From: Phytohalomonas tamaricis
Lineage (GTDB): Bacteria; Pseudomonadota; Gammaproteobacteria; Pseudomonadales; Halomonadaceae
Direction of reading: 5' to 3'
Length of the DNA: 64,000 nt
Assembly (NCBI RefSeq): GCF_003012345.1
Contig: NZ_PVRV01000016.1
Coordinates: 1 to 64,000 of the forward strand
Of the stretch, positions 50,685 to 59,498 are shown one piece after another. The translations under genes were made by a program, and so were the position numbers. The notes under the pieces are model-generated. The model saw nothing but the letters and a program-made list of their open reading frames with translations, ran no database searches and was not told the DNA's origin. Positions within the stretch are counted from its first letter, which is position 1, and each line of letters starts with the position of its first letter.

Positions 50685-50722
50685 GACATTCACGCTTAGG
50701 CATATTGTAACTGGAGAAATAC

Positions 50723-50992
50723 ATGGCACTAACAGCAGAACGCAAAGCTGAAATTGTTAAGGAATTCGGCGCAAGCGATAGCGATACAGGTTCCCCTGAA
50801 GTTCAGGTGGCTCTGTTGACTGCAAATATTGAAGGCTTGCAGGATCACTTCAAGGCCAATAAGCAGGATCATCACTCTCGTCGTGGTTTGATCCGTATGG
50901 TCAATCAGCGCCGCAAGCTACTTGACTATCTAAAGCGTAAAAACTTTGAGCGTTATCAGCAGCTTATTTCCCGTCTCGGCCTGCGTCGCTAA
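50723..50992 (+). CDS. rpsO: Small ribosomal subunit protein uS15
   Basis: An 89-residue S15, the exact family length. [44 protein letters not shown] and the terminal [12 protein letters not shown] match. CTGGAG precedes the ATG. Between truB and pnp as usual. Confidence 0.98.
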   Translation: MALTAERKAEIVKEFGASDSDTGSPEVQVALLTANIEGLQDHFKANKQDHHSRRGLIRMVNQRRKLLDYLKRKNFERYQQLISRLGLRR

Positions 50993-51020
50993 CGCGCGCT
51001 TGTTTGGCAGGATCGGCTTC

Positions 51021-51057
51021 AGGCAACCCCGTCCGGGGTTGCCTGTTCTTTTTTTTA
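51021..51057 (+). terminator. Intrinsic terminator after rpsO
   Basis: AGGCAACCCC pairs perfectly with GGGGTTGCCT around GTCC, and a T-rich tail follows. Partial read-through to pnp is known in E. coli. Confidence 0.9.
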
Positions 51058-51260
51058 ACATGCCTTTTTTAGCTGTCGCGGCGCAATGTCTCGACACTCG
51101 TCTATTATTTTTCTCTCTTATTCATTCTTGTTCGCTTGGGCGTTTAGGCTCTGGCCATCTTTGCCGTGTCATCAGTGACAGCGATGGCAATAGGTTCTAA
51201 TATGGCCGCCGAGAACCAATGAATATGAAACTACATGGCTATTAGTCGAAGGAATTCGCC

Positions 51261-53384
51261 GTGAATCCGGTCAAGAAGACATTCCAATACGGTGAACACA
51301 CCGTCACGCTCGAAACGGGGCGTATCGCTCGTCAGGCTACCGGCAGTGTTCTGGTAACCATGAATGACACCGTAGTACTGTGTACTGTGGTAGCTAGAAA
51401 AGATACCAAGCCCGGTCAGGATTTTTTCCCACTGTCCGTGCACTATCAGGAAAGAACCTATTCAGTCGGCAAGTTTCCTGGCGGCTTCTTCAAGCGTGAA
51501 GGCCGTCCTAGTGAAAAGGAAACTCTGACTTCACGTCTGATCGATCGTCCGATCAGGCCGCTTTTCCCCAAAGGTTTTATGAATGAAGTGCAGGTTATCT
51601 GTACTGTGCTTTCCGCCGAGCGTAATCAGGATCCTGATATTGCTGCGATGTTGGGAACGTCAGCTGCGCTGTGTATTTCAGGTGTGCCGTTCAATGGCCC
51701 GATAGGGGCTGCTCGTGTTGCTTTCAATGAGGAACGTGGTTATTTCCTCAATCCGACCCAGGAAGAGTTGCTCGCTTCCGAACTCGACATGGTGGTCGCC
51801 GGTACTGAAAAAGCCGTGTTGATGGTGGAGTCTGAAGCCAATGAGTTGTCTGAAGATGAAATGCTCGGTGCGGTGCTTTTCGCCCATCAGGAAATGCAAG
51901 GCGCTATCAACTCCATTGATGAGTTTGCCCGTGAAGCAGGCAAGCCTAAGTGGAATTGGCAGCCGGCGGTAGAAAACACGCCGCTGAAGGATGCGTTAAG
52001 AAGTGCTTTTGCCGAAAAAGTGGGTGAGGCCTACCGCGTCATTGACAAGATGGCACGTCAAGATGCGTTGGCTGATCTGAAAGCGCAGGCTATTGAGCAG
52101 CTTGCTGGAGAGGAGGAAGGCAAGTTCAGTGCTGAAGACGTTAGTAGCGCTTTTGCTAGCCTTGAGAAAACTACTGTCCGTGAACGTGTATTGACAGGTG
52201 AGCCACGTATCGATGGGCGTGACCATAAGACAGTCCGTCCGCTGAAGATTGACGTAGGTGTACTTCCGCGTACTCACGGCTCCGCCATATTCACACGTGG
52301 TGAGACACAGGCTATCGTATCGACTACGCTGGGCACTTCGCGTGATGCACAGCTTGTCGAAGGGCTTTCGGGCGAGCGTCATGAACGCTTCATGTTGCAC
52401 TATAACTTTCCTCCTTACAGCGTTGGTGAAGCGGGGTTCATCGGCTCGCCGAAGCGCCGTGAAATCGGTCATGGCCGCCTAGCCAAGCGTGGCGTGCAAG
52501 CCATGATTCCGTCGGCAGAGAGCTTCCCCTATTCGATTCGTGTCGTTTCTGAAATCACTGAATCCAACGGTTCCAGTTCGATGGCCTCCGTGTGTGGCTC
52601 ATCATTGGCGTTGATGGATGCAGGTGTTCCGCTCAAGGCGCCGGTGGCAGGCATCGCCATGGGACTGGTCAAGGATGGCGAACGTTTTGCCGTGCTGACT
52701 GATATCTTGGGTGATGAGGATCATCTGGGCGACATGGATTTCAAGGTGGCGGGCTCCACTAACGGAATCACAGCGCTGCAGATGGACATCAAGATCGAAG
52801 GCATTAATGAAGAAATCATGGAGCGTGCTCTCGATCAGGCCTATGAGGCGCGTCAGCATATTCTTGCAGAAATGAATAAGGTGATCGCTGAAAGTCGAGC
52901 CGATGTCGCCGAGCATGCACCTTCCATGGCCACGATCAAGATCGATCCAGAGAAGATTCGTGATGTCATTGGCAAGGGTGGAGCCACGATCAGGCAGATA
53001 TGTGAAGAGACGGGCGCCTCTATCGACATCGATGATGATGGTACTGTGCGTATTTATGCCGAAACAAAAGAAGGCTCCACAAGCGCCATCAATACCGTAC
53101 TGGCTATTACGGCTGAGGCCGAAATCGGCAAGCTTTATCGCGGTAAGGTAGTGCGTATTGCTGACTTTGGTGCATTCATCAACTTCATGCCGGGCACCGA
53201 TGGTCTGGTGCACATTTCGCAGATCGTGCCGGAGCGTGTTAATGATGTACGTGATTTCCTCAATGAAGGCGACGAAGTGACGGTTAAGGTGCTCGACATC
53301 GACAACCGTGGCCGCGTAAAGCTTTCCATCAAGGAAATCGAGGCCGAAGAGAAAGCGGCGTTCGAAGCGCAGCTCGCGCAATGA
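51261..53384 (+). CDS. pnp: Polyribonucleotide nucleotidyltransferase (PNPase)
   Basis: A 707-residue 3'-5' phosphorolytic exonuclease of the degradosome. Two RNase PH domains contain [25 protein letters not shown] and [10 protein letters not shown]; the second core has [20 protein letters not shown] residues with catalytic Asp. KH ([15 protein letters not shown]) and S1 ([15 protein letters not shown]) domains follow from about residue 550. The start is GTG at 51261 with GAAGGA upstream. Confidence 0.97.
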   Translation: MNPVKKTFQYGEHTVTLETGRIARQATGSVLVTMNDTVVLCTVVARKDTKPGQDFFPLSVHYQERTYSVGKFPGGFFKREGRPSEKETLTSRLIDRPIRPLFPKGFMNEVQVICTVLSAERNQDPDIAAMLGTSAALCISGVPFNGPIGAARVAFNEERGYFLNPTQEELLASELDMVVAGTEKAVLMVESEANELSEDEMLGAVLFAHQEMQGAINSIDEFAREAGKPKWNWQPAVENTPLKDALRSAFAEKVGEAYRVIDKMARQDALADLKAQAIEQLAGEEEGKFSAEDVSSAFASLEKTTVRERVLTGEPRIDGRDHKTVRPLKIDVGVLPRTHGSAIFTRGETQAIVSTTLGTSRDAQLVEGLSGERHERFMLHYNFPPYSVGEAGFIGSPKRREIGHGRLAKRGVQAMIPSAESFPYSIRVVSEITESNGSSSMASVCGSSLALMDAGVPLKAPVAGIAMGLVKDGERFAVLTDILGDEDHLGDMDFKVAGSTNGITALQMDIKIEGINEEIMERALDQAYEARQHILAEMNKVIAESRADVAEHAPSMATIKIDPEKIRDVIGKGGATIRQICEETGASIDIDDDGTVRIYAETKEGSTSAINTVLAITAEAEIGKLYRGKVVRIADFGAFINFMPGTDGLVHISQIVPERVNDVRDFLNEGDEVTVKVLDIDNRGRVKLSIKEIEAEEKAAFEAQLAQ

Positions 53385-53409
53385 TCTAAGCACCGATGAA
53401 CGTAAACAT

Positions 53410-53437
53410 AAACCCCGCCAAAAGCGGGGTTTTTTTA
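53410..53437 (+). terminator. Intrinsic terminator after pnp
   Basis: AACCCCGC pairs with GCGGGGTT around CAAAA, T7 tail. Confidence 0.9.
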
Positions 53438-53483
53438 TTGTCTAGTTGAGCTTGTGAGGTACTTACCGCTAGCCGTATACGGT

Positions 53484-54341
53484 TCAGGCATGAACAGGAA
53501 GTGCTACACGAATGTTATCGATCAGGCGCGTAGTGCCCAGATAGGCGGCGACAAGGAGAATGGCATCATGCGTACGCTGAGTGACCTCACCTAGATCACT
53601 GGTACGACGCAACTCGAGATAGTCTGGTTTGAATCCATGTGCTGTCAGTGTCTCAAGGCATTCTCGAATGGCCTCGTCAGGTAGCGCTCCTTCCTCAAGT
53701 CTTATCTTCAAGTCCTGGAGGGTGCGATACAGCAGACTTGCCATTTCACTCTCAGCATGGCTGAGATAGTCATTGCGTGATGACAGTGCCAGGCCATCAT
53801 CATTACGTACGGTAGGGACGCCAACAATTTCAATATTAAAATGAAGATCCCGGACCATTTTTCGAATCACGGCGAGCTGCTGGAAATCTTTCTCACCGAA
53901 AAAGGCCACATCAGGCAAGATGAGATGAAAAATCAAGCTGACGACTGTTGAAACGCCATCAAAGTGGCCAGGGCGACGTGCACCGCATAGCCCTTCCGAA
54001 ACAGTAGGAACATGGACGTGAGTCAGTCCCTTCAATCCATCAGGGTAGAGAGTGGCAACATCGGGAGCAAAAAGCAGATCACATCCTGCCTCTTCAAGCT
54101 TTTGACGATCAGCGTCCAGTGTGCGTGGATAGCGAGTCAAATCTTCATTGGCACTAAATTGCAAAGGATTGACGAAGATGGTCGCAACGACGATATCGGC
54201 GTGCTGCCTCGCAGCGTCAACCAAAGCTATATGTCCGGCGTGAAGTCCACCCATAGTGGGAACAACTGCAATACGGCGGCCATGACGACGGTGTTCCGCT
54301 AGGGTCTGCTGTAATGGTGTAATAGAGTGAAAAAGTTGCAT
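53484..54341 (-). CDS. panC: Pantothenate synthetase
   Basis: A 285-residue ATP-dependent ligase of pantoate and beta-alanine. It has VPTMGGLHAGHIALV with the HxGH motif, FVNPLQFSANEDLTRYPRT, FGEKDFQQL and SSRNDYLS (KMSKS equivalent). The ATG at 54341 aligns with the family start; the frame continues 75 codons upstream, antisense-like to panB, without support. It follows panB by 37 nt. Confidence 0.96.
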   Translation of the reverse strand: MQLFHSITPLQQTLAEHRRHGRRIAVVPTMGGLHAGHIALVDAARQHADIVVATIFVNPLQFSANEDLTRYPRTLDADRQKLEEAGCDLLFAPDVATLYPDGLKGLTHVHVPTVSEGLCGARRPGHFDGVSTVVSLIFHLILPDVAFFGEKDFQQLAVIRKMVRDLHFNIEIVGVPTVRNDDGLALSSRNDYLSHAESEMASLLYRTLQDLKIRLEEGALPDEAIRECLETLTAHGFKPDYLELRRTSDLGEVTQRTHDAILLVAAYLGTTRLIDNIRVALPVHA

Positions 54342-54378
54342 CGATATTCTTCTTGCGTTCGATAAAGTGAAAGGCCTT

Positions 54379-55170
54379 TTAAAAGCAATGCTCTGAAGCG
54401 GGAAAACTGCGTTGAGCCACCGCTTCACGATAGGCTTTGAACGCGCTTTCGATAGTTCCTGTTTCTTTAAGAAAATCTTTGACGAAGCGCGGCGGGCGGG
54501 AGACGTTAGCGCCCAACATGTCATGCATGACAAGAATTTGCCCGTCAACATCGGGGCCCGCGCCAATGCCTATTACTGGAATATCGATCGCGTTTCGTAC
54601 GGCTCGACCGAGTTGGGCAGGCACACACTCTAGCAAGATGACTGCCGCACCGGCATCAGCTAGCTGCTGTGCCTCTTTGATGATGCGCTCGGCCTGGACG
54701 GCATCACGGCCCTGTACTTTATAGCCTCCAAAAGCATTGACGCTTTGTGGAGTAAGTCCCATATGCACGCAAGTTGGTATGCCACGCAGGGCAAGCTCAC
54801 GTACGCCCTCGGCTAGCCAGGCTTCACCTTCGAGCTTGACCATGTGTGCGCCTGCCCGCATCAATCTGCCCGCGTTTTCCAGCAGGGCCGACATGCAGGC
54901 GTTACTCATAAAAGGCATATCCGCCATGATCAGGCTATGCACGCCAGCACGTGTGACACAGGCAGTGTGATACGCCATGTCATCCATGGTGACTTGTAGC
55001 GTACTAGGGTGGCCTTGGAGCACCATGCCCAATGAGTCTCCCACCAGTAATACTTCTATTCCAGCATCACTGGCGATGCGGGCGAATGTCGCATCATAGG
55101 CCGTCAGGCAACTGAATGGAGTGTTGGTTTCGCGGCGCGCCCTGAGAGCAGCGATGGTTATTCTAGTCAT
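54379..55170 (-). CDS. panB: 3-methyl-2-oxobutanoate hydroxymethyltransferase
   Basis: A 263-residue TIM barrel making ketopantoate. SCLTAYDATFARI, VGDSLGMVLQGHPSTL with the Mg-binding Asp, VKLEGEAWLAEGV, HMGLTPQSVNAFGGYKVQGR and the catalytic Glu in LLECVPAQL are present. First of the panB-panC pair, downstream of folK. Confidence 0.97.
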   Translation of the reverse strand: MTRITIAALRARRETNTPFSCLTAYDATFARIASDAGIEVLLVGDSLGMVLQGHPSTLQVTMDDMAYHTACVTRAGVHSLIMADMPFMSNACMSALLENAGRLMRAGAHMVKLEGEAWLAEGVRELALRGIPTCVHMGLTPQSVNAFGGYKVQGRDAVQAERIIKEAQQLADAGAAVILLECVPAQLGRAVRNAIDIPVIGIGAGPDVDGQILVMHDMLGANVSRPPRFVKDFLKETGTIESAFKAYREAVAQRSFPASEHCF

Positions 55171-55258
55171 GACGAGATGCTCAGATACGTGGTAGGAGAG
55201 CCGAAATTCACCTCGGTGGTTAAGCCGACGAGAGATGATGAGCCACTCTAGGGGGTGC

Positions 55259-55741
55259 TTAGAGTGGCTTCAAGCCGACATCCCTATACTTTTTTGCAAG
55301 GTGCGCGATGCTTGTGCCATCGGGTAGGTAGAGGGTCGGTGCGATCTCGGCCAGAGGAACAAGAACAAATCCGCGACGGTGCATCTCTGGATGAGGGACA
55401 AGAAGCCGAGGATGCACAATGACGTTGTCATCGTACAGCAGTAAGTCAAGGTCGAGAGTACGAGGCCCCCAGCGTCGCTGACGTACACGCCGCTGGCGCT
55501 GTTCAAGTGCTTGGAGCTGATCGAGCAAGGCCAGCGGCGAGAGATGCGTTTCAATCAGAGCGACGGCATTAATGAAATCAGGCTGATCCTGCGGGCCAAT
55601 AGGTCGGCTGGCATACAATCGGGAAGCTTGAACATGTGTCGTCAGGGGCAAATGTTGCAGTGCCTTCAGCGCCTGTAACACTTGGTGCTGAGGATGCTCG
55701 ATATTGCTGCCCAACCCGATATAGGCATGATGTGCCATCAT
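55259..55741 (-). CDS. folK: 6-hydroxymethyl-7,8-dihydropterin pyrophosphokinase
   Basis: A 160-residue HPPK of folate synthesis. AYIGLGSNIEHPQHQ, LYASRPIGPQDQPDFINAV, the signature RRWGPRTLDLDLLLYDD and HPRLLVPHPEMHRRGFVL are all present. The start has two tandem ATG codons. It lies 7 nt after pcnB, the usual partner. Confidence 0.95.
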   Translation of the reverse strand: MMAHHAYIGLGSNIEHPQHQVLQALKALQHLPLTTHVQASRLYASRPIGPQDQPDFINAVALIETHLSPLALLDQLQALEQRQRRVRQRRWGPRTLDLDLLLYDDNVIVHPRLLVPHPEMHRRGFVLVPLAEIAPTLYLPDGTSIAHLAKKYRDVGLKPL

Positions 55742-55748
55742 TGCTTGT

Positions 55749-57113
55749 TCAGGAGGACGGCAAACGACGACGACGTCGTTTGCGAGGTTTTTTTGCGCTT
55801 GTACTATCGTGTTCGTCTGCGTCGTCGATATGCAGCGTCATCTCACGCTTCATCTCCTCGCTGACTTCCTGAAATTGCGTCCACCAATCCCCAATGCCTG
55901 GAGGTATTTCACCGGCAGATTCTCGTAGCAATAGAAAATCATAGGCAGCACGAAAGCGAGGATGCTCACGTGTTTGGAATGCACGCTTACCTTTGCGTCG
56001 GGGCAACCGGAGCTGCAACTCCCAGATATCACGCATTGGAAAGCTGAAACGTTTGGGAATGGACGTATGCTGAAGCTGCCGGCTAATTACCTGTTGTGAA
56101 GCCTGCTGGTGTGCAGGGACTGCAGGCATACCTTCCTGCTCAAGCTCATGCGCACGCAGTTGTACAGCGGGCCAGAGTAATGCCGCATAAAGAAACGCGG
56201 GCGTTACAGGCTTGTCGTTTCGAATGCGGATATCAGTATTGATCAAGGCCTGTTCGATTAAACGTTCAGCCCAAGGCAAACTGGAAAAAGCCTCATCTGT
56301 CTCGGGAAAAAGCATTGCAAACAAGCCATATCGGTGCAAGCCGCGGAATGTATCGACACCGTAGCCTGTCAAGAAGAGCTTGAGTACTTCTTCAAATAGA
56401 CGTGCGGGAGGAATCTGCAGTAGAAGCGAAGCCTGTTCTTTAATAGGTGCTTCGGTTGCTGCTTCAATATCGAAATCAAGCTTGGCGGCAAAACGGATCG
56501 CGCGCAACATTCGCACGGGATCTTCCCGATAACGAACATCAGGATCACCAATCAGGCGTAGTAAGCGATGCTCAAGGTCATCCAGCCCACCCGTCCAGTC
56601 GTGAATCGAAAAATCAGCAATATTGTAATAAAGCGCATTGACGGTAAAGTCACGTCTTATGGCATCTTCATCGATACTGCCCCATACATTATCACGCAGC
56701 AGTAAACCCTGCTCTGACTGATGGGCTAGGTTGTTATCATGCTCTTCATTGGGGCGACCGCGAAATGTGGTGACTTCGATAATTTCACGCCCGAACCTAA
56801 CGTGAACAATACGAAAACGTCGACCAATAATACGGGCATTACGGAAAAGGGTTCTAACTTCTTCTGGAGTGGCACTGGTGGCGACGTCAAAATCCTTGGG
56901 AACCTGCCCCAGAAGAGAATCGCGTACGCAGCCTCCTACGAGGTAGGCTTCAAAGCCTGCCTTGTTGAGACGGTATAGAACCTTCAGTGCATTTTCACTC
57001 AGCATCCGGCGAGAAATGGGATGCTCGTCACGAGGAAGCACGCGGAACGTTTTAGAACTGTTTTGATCGCCGACTGGGGTTTTCAAACGATTACCGGCAC
57101 CTTGAAACGACAT
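55749..57113 (-). CDS. pcnB: Poly(A) polymerase I
   Basis: A 454-residue nucleotidyltransferase adding poly(A) tails that promote RNA decay. AYLVGGCVRDSLLGQVPKDFDVATSATPEEV with the catalytic Asp pair, GRRFRIVHV, RRDFTVNALYYN and the RMLRAIRFAAKLDF segment identify it. The tail ends in Arg/Lys-rich KKPRKRRRRR. Start ATG at 57113 with a weak Shine-Dalgarno. Heads pcnB-folK-panB-panC, directly downstream of the CrcZ-like RNA. Confidence 0.95.
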   Translation of the reverse strand: MSFQGAGNRLKTPVGDQNSSKTFRVLPRDEHPISRRMLSENALKVLYRLNKAGFEAYLVGGCVRDSLLGQVPKDFDVATSATPEEVRTLFRNARIIGRRFRIVHVRFGREIIEVTTFRGRPNEEHDNNLAHQSEQGLLLRDNVWGSIDEDAIRRDFTVNALYYNIADFSIHDWTGGLDDLEHRLLRLIGDPDVRYREDPVRMLRAIRFAAKLDFDIEAATEAPIKEQASLLLQIPPARLFEEVLKLFLTGYGVDTFRGLHRYGLFAMLFPETDEAFSSLPWAERLIEQALINTDIRIRNDKPVTPAFLYAALLWPAVQLRAHELEQEGMPAVPAHQQASQQVISRQLQHTSIPKRFSFPMRDIWELQLRLPRRKGKRAFQTREHPRFRAAYDFLLLRESAGEIPPGIGDWWTQFQEVSEEMKREMTLHIDDADEHDSTSAKKPRKRRRRRLPSS

Positions 57114-57161
57114 TCATAAGCATGATGGACGGGCCGCTAAGGCTTCGCCTGTGTGGTCTCT

Positions 57162-57189
57162 AGTTTAGCGAAGCCCTTGAGGCTTGCAA
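57162..57189 (-). promoter_or_regulatory. Candidate sigma-70 promoter of pcnB
   Basis: On the minus strand TTGCAA (57184-57189), a 16-nt spacer, then TAAACT (57162-57167), about 50 nt before the pcnB ATG and after the RNA terminator. 4/6 matches in each element. Confidence 0.4.
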
Positions 57190-57225
57190 AGGTATCGGCT
57201 GGTTTCAATGCCATATACGTAATAA

Positions 57226-57255
57226 TTAAAAGAGGAGGCCCGTTAAGGCCTCCTC
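57226..57255 (-). terminator. Intrinsic terminator of the CrcZ-like RNA
   Basis: On the minus strand GAGGAGGCC pairs perfectly with GGCCTCCTC around a 6-nt loop and is followed by TTTTAATTATT. The nearest annotated upstream gene ends 390 nt before, so it most likely terminates a separate RNA. Confidence 0.88.
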
Positions 57256-57682
57256 GCTAAAACATCTCTTCGTATTTTTTTCGTGATGGCTATCGCCCTG
57301 AATACGTACCACGGTCATCAATCTCATCAACAAGCTTTTATTATTGTAATCTTGGTGAGACCGCCTCGTATTCAAAACAATTTTCCATGTTCGACGGCCT
57401 ATTCGCCCCTCTGCATTGTTATTTTTGTGGCAGAGATATCATTCGACAAAGCATTGTTGTTGTTGGGCTTCGTTCATGATGTCGTAAAGAAATTTCCGGA
57501 TTCCGAATATTGTTGTTATTGGTTTCGGCATTTGTCGCGTAAAGATTTTGTTTTTATTCATCTCTCAGGCGACATTATTCCAGTAAAAAACCTTGTTGTT
57601 GTTGTTTGGTTTTTTGCTGGTCGGCGTTAAGGCTCATTTGTTTTTATTTGAAGCCTGCCGGGACCGGTTTTTGTTTTTCTTG
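57226..57682 (-). ncRNA. CrcZ-like Hfq-sequestering small RNA candidate
   Basis: The minus-strand segment upstream of pcnB has no supported gene but carries repeated A-rich (AAN)n motifs: AAACAACAACAACAA at 57593-57607, CCAACAACAACAAT at 57453-57466, CCAATAACAACAATA at 57508-57522, CCACAAAAATAACAATG at 57414-57430, ATTACAATAATAAAAG at 57335-57350, and looser ones at 57544-57560 and 57636-57651. Two sit in hairpin loops (57409-57435 and 57503-57528). A sigma-54-like site predicts a start near 57682; a strong terminator ends it, giving about 455 nt. Location just before pcnB equals that of P. aeruginosa CrcZ (407 nt), which titrates Hfq. Identity is inferred from motifs and synteny; expression is not shown. 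Confidence 0.72.
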
Positions 57683-57766
57683 ATGTTGATAGAGCAGTGA
57701 ATATGCCAATGTAAGAAAAATAATTATAAAACAATAAGTTGTAGCTTTATCCGTTTTCCGTTTCAT
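57644..57766 (-). CDS. Putative 40-residue single-pass membrane peptide
   Basis: A 40-codon ORF, basic at the start (MKRKTDK), then a hydrophobic segment at about residues 9-26 (TTYCFIIIFLTLAYSLLY) and a polar Gln/Lys/Pro tail. This fits a small inner-membrane protein. No strong Shine-Dalgarno is visible. It occupies the place between gluQ and cbrA where P. aeruginosa has a small hypothetical gene. Its 3' half overlaps the proposed promoter and start of the CrcZ-like RNA. Confidence 0.5.
   Translation of the reverse strand: MKRKTDKATTYCFIIIFLTLAYSLLYQHQEKQKPVPAGFK
57693..57708 (-). promoter_or_regulatory. Sigma-54-like promoter of the CrcZ-like RNA
   Basis: On the minus strand TGGCAT-ATTCA-CTGCT keeps the invariant GG-N10-GC of the -24/-12 elements (consensus TGGCAC-N5-TTGCW), with one mismatch in each half. 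CrcZ of pseudomonads is RpoN- and CbrB-dependent. Confidence 0.55.
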
Positions 57767-57930
57767 CGTGCCAGATTATCAGCTCAAGCGTGCATGCTCA
57801 TTTTTGGGGCGGACGAGAATGCCTTTTGTGCATATTTGGTGCGTTAGCTGTCGGGTAAGGATAATACGTTGTGACAAAGAAAGATTTGCGACAATGGTCT
57901 AGCAGTGAAACGGCTAATGACACCAAGAAC

Positions 57931-58818
57931 TTAGCTTGCCGGAATGACGCGTTTATTGGATTGGCCAATAGCGGCCGTAGACCAATGTGTAAGAGCAGAT
58001 TCAAGCTGAAGACGGGGAGGCGCGTGACGGAGCTCTGAAGGCGGCTTCTGATTGAGCGCAATCAATGCTTTGTGCAGTAACGTATTTATGCTCTTGCCAT
58101 GATGAGGCAAAGGTGGGGCAAGATTTTGCTTGGAAAGTTTTTGCCCATTACGGGCAACAATCAAAGGCAGGTGGAGATAGCGTGGTTCAGGTAGGCCAAG
58201 GGCATGCTGCAACAGTCTCTGCCAAGGGGTATTATCGAGCAGATCGATACCGCGAACTACATCCGTAATGCCCTGTGCAGCATCGTCGACAACAACGGCC
58301 AGCTGATAAGCCCACAGCCCATCACGACGCTTGAGTACTACATCACCAAGCGCGTCAAACCGCCAGGACTGCCGACCAAGACGACGATCTTGCCATGTGA
58401 TCTCATTGAACACAGTGTCGGTACGCAATCGATATGCGCAGCTCCGTTCAGGCGCACACACGCCGTTGCGGCACCAACCGGGATAGATGGCATGTGTTTG
58501 CCACTCCTTGCGAGAGCAGGTGCAAGGGTAAGCGATATCTATCGCTATTAAACGATCAAGTGCTTGCTCGTATGCTGGGGCGCGGTCGTGTTGGTAAGCC
58601 ACGTCGCTATCCCAATGCAGCCCGAAAGCTTCAAGCTGGCGCTTGATCTCGCTATCTGCACCGGGAGGGCAGCGAGGGGGATCGATATCCTCGACACGTA
58701 ATAGCCACTGGCCATGTGCAGCCCGCGCATCCAACCAGCTAGCTAGCGCAGTAACCAATGAACCGAAATGGAGTGGGCCGGAGGGTGTAGGCGCAAAGCG
58801 GCCAATATAGCGGGACAT
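57931..58818 (-). CDS. gluQ: Glutamyl-Q tRNA(Asp) synthetase
   Basis: A 295-residue truncated GluRS-like enzyme that attaches glutamate to queuosine in tRNA-Asp. FAPTPSGPLHFGS (HIGH equivalent), the zinc region CTCSRKEW...YPGWCRNGVC, YQLAVVVDDAAQGITDVVRG and QKLSKQN (KMSKS equivalent) are visible; no anticodon-binding domain. The ATG at 58818 fits the family start. It follows dksA by about 50 nt, a conserved pair. Confidence 0.94.
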   Translation of the reverse strand: MSRYIGRFAPTPSGPLHFGSLVTALASWLDARAAHGQWLLRVEDIDPPRCPPGADSEIKRQLEAFGLHWDSDVAYQHDRAPAYEQALDRLIAIDIAYPCTCSRKEWQTHAIYPGWCRNGVCAPERSCAYRLRTDTVFNEITWQDRRLGRQSWRFDALGDVVLKRRDGLWAYQLAVVVDDAAQGITDVVRGIDLLDNTPWQRLLQHALGLPEPRYLHLPLIVARNGQKLSKQNLAPPLPHHGKSINTLLHKALIALNQKPPSELRHAPPRLQLESALTHWSTAAIGQSNKRVIPAS

Positions 58819-58871
58819 GGCAGTTAGATAAAAAACGGGCACATATTTATGTACCCGTGAGTAAATATTAC

Positions 58872-59309
58872 TTAGCCGCCAAGCTGTTTTTCTTTCAGCT
58901 CGGCAAGGGTCTTGCAGTCAACGCATAGTGTCGCCGTTGGACGTGCTTCGAGCCTGCGAATGCCAATTTCAACGCCGCAGGCTTCACAGAAGCCGTAATC
59001 GTCCTCGTCAATCTTTTCGATGGTTTCGTTGATCTTTTTTAGAAGCTTGCGTTCGCGATCACGGGTACGCAGCTCCAGATTGAAGCCTTCCTCCTGCGTG
59101 GCGCGATCGGCCGGGTCTGCGAAGTTATTCGCTTCTTCTTGAAGATGACGGACGGTCCGATCCACTTCTTCCATGAGATCCTGTTTCCATGTGAGCAGGA
59201 TCTGGCGGAAGTGCTCCAACTGTTTGTCATTCATGTATTCTTCCCCAGGAGCAGGCTCGTAAGGGACGAATTTGTTAAGCGCTTCCGGTTTCTTTTCGGC
59301 TACTGCCAT
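58872..59309 (-). CDS. dksA: RNA polymerase-binding transcription factor DksA
   Basis: A 145-residue ppGpp cofactor. A coiled-coil (about 35-110) bears the acidic tip in NNFADPADRATQEE, and the zinc finger is CEAC...CVDC with 17 residues between the pairs. Length is as usual. Upstream of gluQ on the same strand, divergent from the aminotransferase gene. Confidence 0.97.
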   Translation of the reverse strand: MAVAEKKPEALNKFVPYEPAPGEEYMNDKQLEHFRQILLTWKQDLMEEVDRTVRHLQEEANNFADPADRATQEEGFNLELRTRDRERKLLKKINETIEKIDEDDYGFCEACGVEIGIRRLEARPTATLCVDCKTLAELKEKQLGG

Positions 59310-59498
59310 GGGAGTGCCTCATACGGAGTGTGACTTAGGCCGCCTGGCCGCAAGCGGGCCATTAATCGCGGTCCATCCGGAGATGAAGGTAGAGCTATTT
59401 AGCTGAAAATGAGACATTTTGCAAGTTTTAGTAATTAAATAATGATTCCCTCCCTTTAAATGGTTGGCTTGTACCATCCCGATGCATCAGGAGACCCA

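Noticed and set aside
52602..53393. Minus-strand 263-codon ORF opposite pnp
   Set aside because: A shadow of the pnp C-terminal half (KH and S1 domains in the plus frame).
54342..54566. 75-codon N-terminal extension of panC
   Set aside because: The extension is antiparallel-like sequence inside panB; known PanC proteins start at the ATG at 54341.
57283..57630. Plus-strand 115-codon ORF
   Set aside because: It is the antisense of the A-rich RNA region; its Val/Leu/Phe-rich composition comes from GTT repeats, and it has no ribosome-binding site.
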